Source: JBOGGN01 sp050744165
GTDB taxonomy: Bacteria; Actinomycetota; Acidimicrobiia; Acidimicrobiales; Palsa-688
Length of the DNA: 10,918 bases
Assembly: GCA_050744165.1 (NCBI GenBank)
Contig: JBOGGN010000286.1
Span: 1-10,918 of the forward strand
Direction of reading: 5' to 3'
The notes below the pieces were generated by a model. That model saw only the letters and a list, made by a program, of their open reading frames with translations. It did not search any database and had not been told where the DNA came from. Positions 7,390 to 10,918 of the stretch are shown one piece after another (within the stretch, counting starts at the first letter, position 1; the number at the start of each line of letters is the position of its first letter). The position numbers and the translations under genes were made by a program.

Positions 7390-8532
7390 ATGTTCACCAG
7401 TCGGGGCCAGTATGGAGGGGACATGTCGCTGCGCCCGCTCGATGGCTTCGTCGTCGGCATCACGGCCGACCGGCGGTGGGAGGAACAGGCGGAGCTCTTG
7501 GCGCGCCGGGGCGCCACCGTGGTGCACGGGCCCACGATCACCACGTCGTACTTGGCCTCCGACGACCACCTGCGGCAGGCGACGCTCGGGGTGATCGACG
7601 ACCCGCCGGACTACCTGGTTGCGACCACGGGCATCGGCGTGCGGGCATGGCTCGACAGCGCCACCGCATGGGGGCTTGCCGACGCACTCGTCGACGCCTT
7701 GTCATCGGCTCGGATCATCGCCCGGGGACCCAAGGCGGCGGCGGCGCTGCAGATCGGGGGGCTCGAGGCGTGGCGGCGGTCGGCCAACGAGCAGATGGGG
7801 GGGCTGATCGAGATCCTGCTGGCAGAGCCGCTCGCCGGTTGTCGAGTCGCGGTGCAGGAGTATGGGGTGGCCAACCCGGAGCTGGAGGAGGTGCTCGGGG
7901 AGGCGGGCGCTGCCGTGGTCACCATTCCCGTCTACCGGTGGCGGCTGCCCGAGGACCCCGACCCGGCCCGGCGCCTCGTCATGGCGGTGTGCTCGGGACA
8001 GGTCGATGCCGTCACCTTCACCAGCGCGCCGGCAGTGCACAACCTGTTCGCGGTGGCGGCCAGCCTGGAGCAGTCCGAGCAACTGCGGGAGGCCTTCAAC
8101 GGGCCGGTGGCGGCGGCCTGCGTGGGGCCGGTGTGCGCCCAGGGAGCCATCGAGGAGGGGGTGGTGGCCCCAATCACGCCCACCGTCGGCCGGCTGGGGC
8201 TCCTGGTGCGCCTCCTCGGGGAGCGCCTCGACGAGCGCCGCCGGTGCCTGAAGCTGGCGGGCCACGTACTGGTGGTCCAGGGCGGTGCCATCGAGGTCGA
8301 CGGGGAGGTCAGCCAGCTGTCGCCCCAGGAACGAGCCGTCTTGGACTTGCTGCTGCGCAAGCCCGGTGCCGTCGTGTTCCGGAACACGTTCCTGTCCCGG
8401 GTGTGGGGGTCGACGAAGACCGACGCCCACCTGCTCGAGGTGGCGGTGGGCCGGTTGCGGCGACGGATGGGCCCGGCCGGCGCGGCGCTGCAGGCGATCC
8501 CAGGAAGAGGCTACCGGTTGGACCCGGATTGA
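7390..8532 (+). CDS. HemD-like domain / OmpR-type winged-helix regulator (NnaR-like)
   Basis: A 380-residue fusion. Residues about 18-275 match the uroporphyrinogen-III synthase (HEM4) fold of two similar lobes: LDGFVVGITADRRWEEQAELLARRG at the start, YLVATTGIGVRAW at 75-87, and VDAVTFTSAPAVHNLF at 205-220. Residues about 296-380 are a C-terminal trans_reg_C winged helix: LSPQERAVLDLLLRKPGAVV, then RVWGSTKTDAHLLEVAVGRLRRRM as recognition region, and GRGYRLDPD as wing. No CheY receiver is present. The architecture matches actinobacterial proteins such as Streptomyces NnaR and mycobacterial Rv0260c. NnaR is a transcriptional regulator of nitrate/nitrite assimilation working with GlnR. Here no nitrate, nitrite or tetrapyrrole genes lie within the window, so target and ligand are unknown. 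I infer a transcription factor; remaining synthase activity cannot be excluded. In-frame ATGs at 7336 and 7423 are alternative starts. Confidence 0.88.
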   Translation: MFTSRGQYGGDMSLRPLDGFVVGITADRRWEEQAELLARRGATVVHGPTITTSYLASDDHLRQATLGVIDDPPDYLVATTGIGVRAWLDSATAWGLADALVDALSSARIIARGPKAAAALQIGGLEAWRRSANEQMGGLIEILLAEPLAGCRVAVQEYGVANPELEEVLGEAGAAVVTIPVYRWRLPEDPDPARRLVMAVCSGQVDAVTFTSAPAVHNLFAVAASLEQSEQLREAFNGPVAAACVGPVCAQGAIEEGVVAPITPTVGRLGLLVRLLGERLDERRRCLKLAGHVLVVQGGAIEVDGEVSQLSPQERAVLDLLLRKPGAVVFRNTFLSRVWGSTKTDAHLLEVAVGRLRRRMGPAGAALQAIPGRGYRLDPD

Positions 8533-8652
8533 TAGTCAATTCTTGAGGTTTGGCGTCAAAGTCCCCGATTTTTGATACTTGTTTTCGATTCGCTATTCGG
8601 GGATGATGACGGCGCTTTTTGAGTACCCCGAGGGCGGGGTGGGAAGGAAGAA
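8533..8652. promoter_or_regulatory. A/T-richer intergenic region, probable promoter of the secreted protein
   Basis: These 120 bases are clearly more A/T-rich than their surroundings. TTGGCG (8550-8555) and GATACT (8574-8579), separated by 18 bases, form a possible promoter. TCCCCGA (8562-8568) and TCGGGGA (8597-8603) are a 7-bp inverted repeat 28 bases apart. T-runs occur at 8569-8573 and 8582-8585. A strong hairpin lies farther down and is listed separately. A promoter or the end of the upstream transcript is likely here; the exact boxes are inference. Confidence 0.4.
8625..8640 (+). promoter_or_regulatory. Hairpin abutting a ribosome binding site
   Basis: ACCCCG (8625-8630), loop AGGG and CGGGGT (8635-8640) form a perfect 6-bp stem, with a seventh T-G pair possible. 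It ends one base before GGAAGG (8642-8647), the ribosome binding site of the ATG at 8653. No T-run follows, so it is not a typical terminator. Such placement could affect translation or mRNA stability; this is inference. Confidence 0.35.
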
Positions 8653-9429
8653 ATGGGGCGCAGGGGGCTAGTTGTCTTAATTGTACTACTTGGGCTTGTC
8701 ATGATCCCGGCCGTGTCCAACCGGGCCAATGCGGCCGCGTTGGAGTTGACATCGGGCACCGTGCTGGCGCCGGGGGTCCAATTTTTCACATTTCTCGATT
8801 CCTCGCCCCGGACCGTGGTCAACGTGGTCGAGATCCTTCCTGGCGCTCCGGGCGCCATTAAGGTGGTGCCGGCGTCGACGACTGGGGGACCGGGGACGGC
8901 GTCGGTCGCCGGCCTGTGCGCCGAGGTCGGGGCGGTGGCGTGCATCAATGCCGACATGTTCGACGGCGCCGGGCCGCTCGGGGGCGAGGTGGTCGACCAA
9001 CATTGGTTGAAGGCCCCGACCACTCTTCGCCAGCAGCTGTGGTTGAACAGCATCGGCGAGTTCAGCACCGGTGCCCAGCCGCCCGGGCTGTTCCAGAGCG
9101 TGGGCGCGACCAGCTACAACATCCTGTCGCCCGGTGCCCCCATCAGCATCCCCGAGCAGGACAGCTTCTCCGACGGCGGTTACGCCCGGACGCTGGTGGG
9201 GTGGAACTCGGCCAGCTACCGGTTTTTCGTCACCGTTGAGCAGGGGCCGGGCAGTGCCGGGGTCAGCCTGGCCCGGGCGGCGGAGCTGATGCAGCAATTC
9301 GGGGCGAGCACTGCCGTCAACGAGGACGGCGGCGGCTCGACCCAGATGGTCGTGCGTGGGCGGCCGTATCTGGCCCCGGGCGAGCCGGCCCGGCCGGTTG
9401 CCAACGTGCTGGCGATGGTGTCGGCGTAG
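8653..9429 (+). CDS. Secreted phosphodiester glycosidase (NAGPA-domain) protein
   Basis: A 258-residue exported protein. Residues 1-27 form a Sec signal peptide: basic MGRR, a hydrophobic core LVVLIVLLGLVMIPAV, and a likely cleavage site after ANA. No lipobox cysteine is seen. The rest resembles the NAGPA domain, named after the mammalian uncovering enzyme that removes GlcNAc from a phosphodiester. The family-like pieces are ACINADMFDG at 96-105 (compare the usual INggfF), YARTLVGW at 177-184, and AVNEDGGGSTQMVVRGRP at 221-238 (compare the usual NLDGGGS-ST-MV). The last Gly-rich loop is the most diagnostic motif. Bacterial members are thought to cleave glycosyl phosphodiesters in envelope polymers; the substrate here is unknown. 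The start has GGAAGG five bases upstream. A HAD hydrolase gene follows 62 bases downstream on the same strand, possibly in one transcript. Confidence 0.8.
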   Translation: MGRRGLVVLIVLLGLVMIPAVSNRANAAALELTSGTVLAPGVQFFTFLDSSPRTVVNVVEILPGAPGAIKVVPASTTGGPGTASVAGLCAEVGAVACINADMFDGAGPLGGEVVDQHWLKAPTTLRQQLWLNSIGEFSTGAQPPGLFQSVGATSYNILSPGAPISIPEQDSFSDGGYARTLVGWNSASYRFFVTVEQGPGSAGVSLARAAELMQQFGASTAVNEDGGGSTQMVVRGRPYLAPGEPARPVANVLAMVSA

Positions 9430-9491
9430 CTCAGCGGCAGCCAGGGACCTCGGCGAGCGGTGGTGCCGGGCCCTTCGGTCGGTGGTGCCTG

Positions 9492-10163
9492 GTGCTCGAC
9501 TTCGACGGCACCATCCTCGACACCGAGCAGCCCGTCTACCAGTCATGGGCCGAGCTGTGGCAGGCCCACGATCTCGAGGTGCCCAGGTCCCAGTGGCAGG
9601 CGATCATCGGGACCGACGGGGTGTTCGACCCCTGGCGGGAACTGCAGCGGGCCGTGGGCCGCGACCTCGACCCGGCGCTGTTGGAACAACGCCGCCAGCG
9701 GCGCGACGAGCTGCAGGCGTCCTACCTTCCGCGCGAGGGAGTCCTCGAGTGGCTGGCCGAAGCGGAGCGGCTCGGGGTCCCGGTCGCGGTTGCCTCCTCG
9801 TCGCCGGTCGAGTGGGTCGAGCGTCACCTCGACCGGTTGGGATTGGTACGCCATTTCGAGGCCCTTGTCTGCTGTGACGGCGTCGTGCCGGCAAAGCCCG
9901 ACCCCACCTCGTACCGGGAGGCCTGCCGGCGGCTGGGAGCCGACCCCGCGCTGTCGGTAGCGGTCGAGGATTCCCCTCACGGCGTACAGGCCGCGGTCAC
10001 CGCGGGCCTGTTCACGGTCGCGGTGCCCCACGGCTTGACGGCGGACCTCGACCTTTCGCGGGCCGACCTGGTGGTGGCGTCGCTCGGCGAGCTGACGCTG
10101 GCAGAAGTTCGCGACATGGCCTGGGCCCGCCGTCTGGACCGGGGCGGGGGGGGCGGGTCGTAA
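9492..10163 (+). CDS. HAD-superfamily hydrolase (phosphatase/phosphoglucomutase-like)
   Basis: A 223-residue cytoplasmic HAD enzyme of subfamily I type, similar to phosphoglycolate phosphatase, beta-phosphoglucomutase and related sugar-phosphate phosphatases. Motif I is LDFDGTILDTE, with nucleophile Asp3 and acid/base Asp5. A helical cap covers about residues 14-85. Motif II is VASSSPVEW with Ser102. Motif III is Lys135 in PAKPDPTSY. Motif IV is AVEDSPHG, with Glu159 and Asp160 for magnesium. All catalytic groups are present, so a phosphotransfer reaction is likely; the substrate cannot be read. The C-terminus ends in a Gly run encoded by a G-rich tract. The start is odd: the GTG at 9492 leaves only Met-Leu before the nucleophile, whereas HAD proteins normally have several strand residues first. 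Frame upstream reads sensibly (GRWCLV) but offers no ATG, GTG or TTG back into the preceding gene. The true start may be a rarer codon, or a frameshift may hide it. Confidence 0.85.
   Translation: MLDFDGTILDTEQPVYQSWAELWQAHDLEVPRSQWQAIIGTDGVFDPWRELQRAVGRDLDPALLEQRRQRRDELQASYLPREGVLEWLAEAERLGVPVAVASSSPVEWVERHLDRLGLVRHFEALVCCDGVVPAKPDPTSYREACRRLGADPALSVAVEDSPHGVQAAVTAGLFTVAVPHGLTADLDLSRADLVVASLGELTLAEVRDMAWARRLDRGGGGGS
10141..10157 (+). other. G-rich tract with G-quadruplex potential
   Basis: The end of the HAD gene contains G4, C, G8, C, G3 in sequence. Four G-triplets can be chosen, so the tract could fold as a G-quadruplex on the plus strand. It encodes the terminal Gly residues. The G8 run (10146-10153) is also prone to replication or sequencing slippage, which would move the stop codon at 10161-10163. 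Confidence 0.5.
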
Positions 10164-10180
10164 GTTCGGGCGATGTCCCG

Positions 10181-10234
10181 AGGTCGTGGCGCTGGCCCAG
10201 GTCGTGGCGCTGGCCCAGGTCGTGGCGCTGGCCT
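10181..10234. repeat. Three-copy 18-bp tandem repeat
   Basis: The unit AGGTCGTGGCGCTGGCCC occurs at 10181-10198 and 10199-10216 without differences. At 10217-10234 it recurs with a single change of the last base from C to T. It lies between two convergent genes. Together with the base at 10235 the changed T makes the TAG stop of the minus-strand VOC gene, so the repeat array begins exactly at the 3' end of that gene. Confidence 0.95.
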
Positions 10235-10601
10235 AGGCCGTCGGCAGACGGGTGGCGATCTGCCAGAGGTTGCCGAGCGGGTCTTGCACCATCGCCCGGT
10301 GGTCCCCATATGGGGTGTCTTGGGGCTCCTCCACGGTGACGGCCCCCGCCTCAATGGCCCGTCGATAGGCGGCGTTGGTGTCCTCCACGTAGACATAGAG
10401 GAACGCGGAGAACTGCTGGCGCTCGCCCGCCGCCGACACCAGGAGGCGGGAGTCGCCGATGCGGATCTCAGCCGGTCGGTCCAAGGCGACGTCGCCCGTG
10501 GCGCCGAAGACGGCTCGTAAAAACTCGACCTGGGCGCCAACGTCGGCGACGACCAGGCGGGGGGTCACGGTGTGGTATCCGGGCGGGAGTTGGGTCTCCA
10601 T
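10233..10601 (-). CDS. VOC-family (PhnB-like) protein
   Basis: A 122-residue cytoplasmic protein of the vicinal-oxygen-chelate superfamily. The pattern is typical of small PhnB-like members: PRLVVADVGAQVEFLRAVFGATGD (first strand and helix), RIGDSRLLVSAAGE (strand), FLYVYVEDTNAAYRRAIEAGA (second strand-helix), EEPQDTPYGDHRAMVQDP, and the closing GNLWQIATRL. The closing motif has Gln where metal-binding members have Glu, so a metal-dependent activity is uncertain. The ATG at 10601 was chosen because AAAGGAG lies nine bases upstream; the ATG at 10628 has no ribosome site and would place AAAGGAG inside the coding sequence. It is only distantly similar to the VOC protein at 6811-7248, so a recent duplication is unlikely. 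It converges on the HAD gene. Substrate unknown. Confidence 0.88.
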   Translation of the reverse strand: METQLPPGYHTVTPRLVVADVGAQVEFLRAVFGATGDVALDRPAEIRIGDSRLLVSAAGERQQFSAFLYVYVEDTNAAYRRAIEAGAVTVEEPQDTPYGDHRAMVQDPLGNLWQIATRLPTA

Positions 10602-10610
10602 ATCGGCGGG

Positions 10611-10617
10611 CTCCTTT
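10611..10617 (-). promoter_or_regulatory. Ribosome binding site of the second VOC gene
   Basis: On the minus strand this is AAAGGAG, nine bases before the ATG at 10601-10599. It rules in favour of that start over the longer form beginning at 10628. Confidence 0.75.
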
Positions 10618-10918
10618 CCGGGGTCCATCGAAAGCCTGCCACCCCGCGAGGGCGACCGGCGCGGTTGGTGCGACGGGCGGCACCAGTAAGCGGATTCGAC
10701 CAGGTCGTCTGACTTAACACCGCTAACGCGAGTGCCGGGCGCTATAGAGGCTGTCGCATTACTTGTTGCTGGGCCGCGGGTGGGGCCCGGACACCGTCCC
10801 GCGTGGTGGCATCACCCACCGCCCGCTGCGGACACAGTCTTGGTGACTTTTGTGACACCTGGTGACCAAACAGTGCGGATTTCGGTCGAAAGTGGCACCA
10901 ACAGCCACAGATGTACAC
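10618..10918. other. Terminal region without a supportable gene
   Basis: I see no convincing coding region here. It should contain the promoter of the minus-strand VOC gene and possibly the upstream region of a plus-strand gene beyond the window. It holds three GTGAC copies (10843-10847, 10852-10856, 10862-10866) spaced about one helical turn apart. It also holds a hairpin of GGTGG 10805-10809 with CCACC 10816-10820, an inverted repeat CGCGGG 10775-10780 with CCCGCG 10798-10803, and a 5-bp hairpin GTGGC 10892-10896 with GCCAC 10904-10908. None is followed by a T-run. Confidence 0.5.

Noticed and set aside
7476..8546. A 356-codon open frame on the plus strand inside the HemD/winged-helix gene.
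   Set aside because: It is a Gly/Arg/Ala-rich frame shadow; the other frame carries both recognisable domains.
8686..9546. A 286-codon open frame on the minus strand opposite the NAGPA gene.
   Set aside because: Antisense shadow with Arg/Gly-rich translation. The plus-strand gene has a signal peptide, ribosome site and motif matches.
10181..10234. Possible CRISPR-like or attachment-site array.
   Set aside because: The units are 18 bp, directly abutting with no spacers, and there is no cas gene or integrase nearby.
10173..10520. A plus-strand open frame starting with Arg-Gly-Ala-Gly-Pro repeats, which could suggest an RGG-like protein.
   Set aside because: The repeats are the 18-bp tandem array read in one frame. 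The rest is antisense to the second VOC gene, which has clear motifs and a ribosome site.

Overview
This is a stretch of ordinary-looking chromosome from a high-G+C bacterium, very probably an actinomycete and perhaps of the class Acidimicrobiia. That placement is inference. It rests on the SCO6745-family protein, the single-chain pyruvate carboxylase, a bifunctional penicillin-binding protein with a long Thr/Ser/Pro tail, an NnaR-like HemD/winged-helix fusion, strong G/C bias at third codon positions, and a probable leaderless start. I see no rRNA, tRNA, CRISPR array, insertion sequence, integrase or phage gene.

Layout. Bases 104-925 (+) encode an SCO6745-family winged-helix protein. Pyruvate carboxylase (933-4340, -) converges on it with a 7-base gap. 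Pyruvate carboxylase is divergent from a class A penicillin-binding protein (4555-6714, +), and the two share about 214 bases of upstream DNA. Next on the + strand come a small VOC/glyoxalase-fold protein (6811-7248), a HemD-like domain fused to an OmpR-type winged helix (7390-8532), a secreted phosphodiester-glycosidase (NAGPA) domain protein (8653-9429) and a HAD hydrolase (9492-10163). A second VOC-fold protein (10233-10601, -) converges on the HAD gene across a G-rich run and a three-copy 18-bp tandem repeat. The last 317 bases contain no gene I can support, but do contain phased short repeats.

How the genes relate. They do not form one obvious pathway. Pyruvate carboxylase is central anaplerotic metabolism and the penicillin-binding protein builds the cell wall. 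The HemD/winged-helix protein is likely a transcription factor, and the NAGPA protein probably acts outside the membrane on a glycosyl phosphodiester. The HAD and VOC proteins are small enzymes of unknown substrate. The NAGPA and HAD genes are 62 bases apart on one strand and may be co-transcribed.

I did not find a convincing undescribed multi-gene system. The points most worth a second look are the orphan HemD/winged-helix regulator, a stop codon made inside a tandem repeat, a 22-bp perfect palindrome inside the penicillin-binding protein tail, the leaderless start, and the unusually short N-terminus of the HAD protein.
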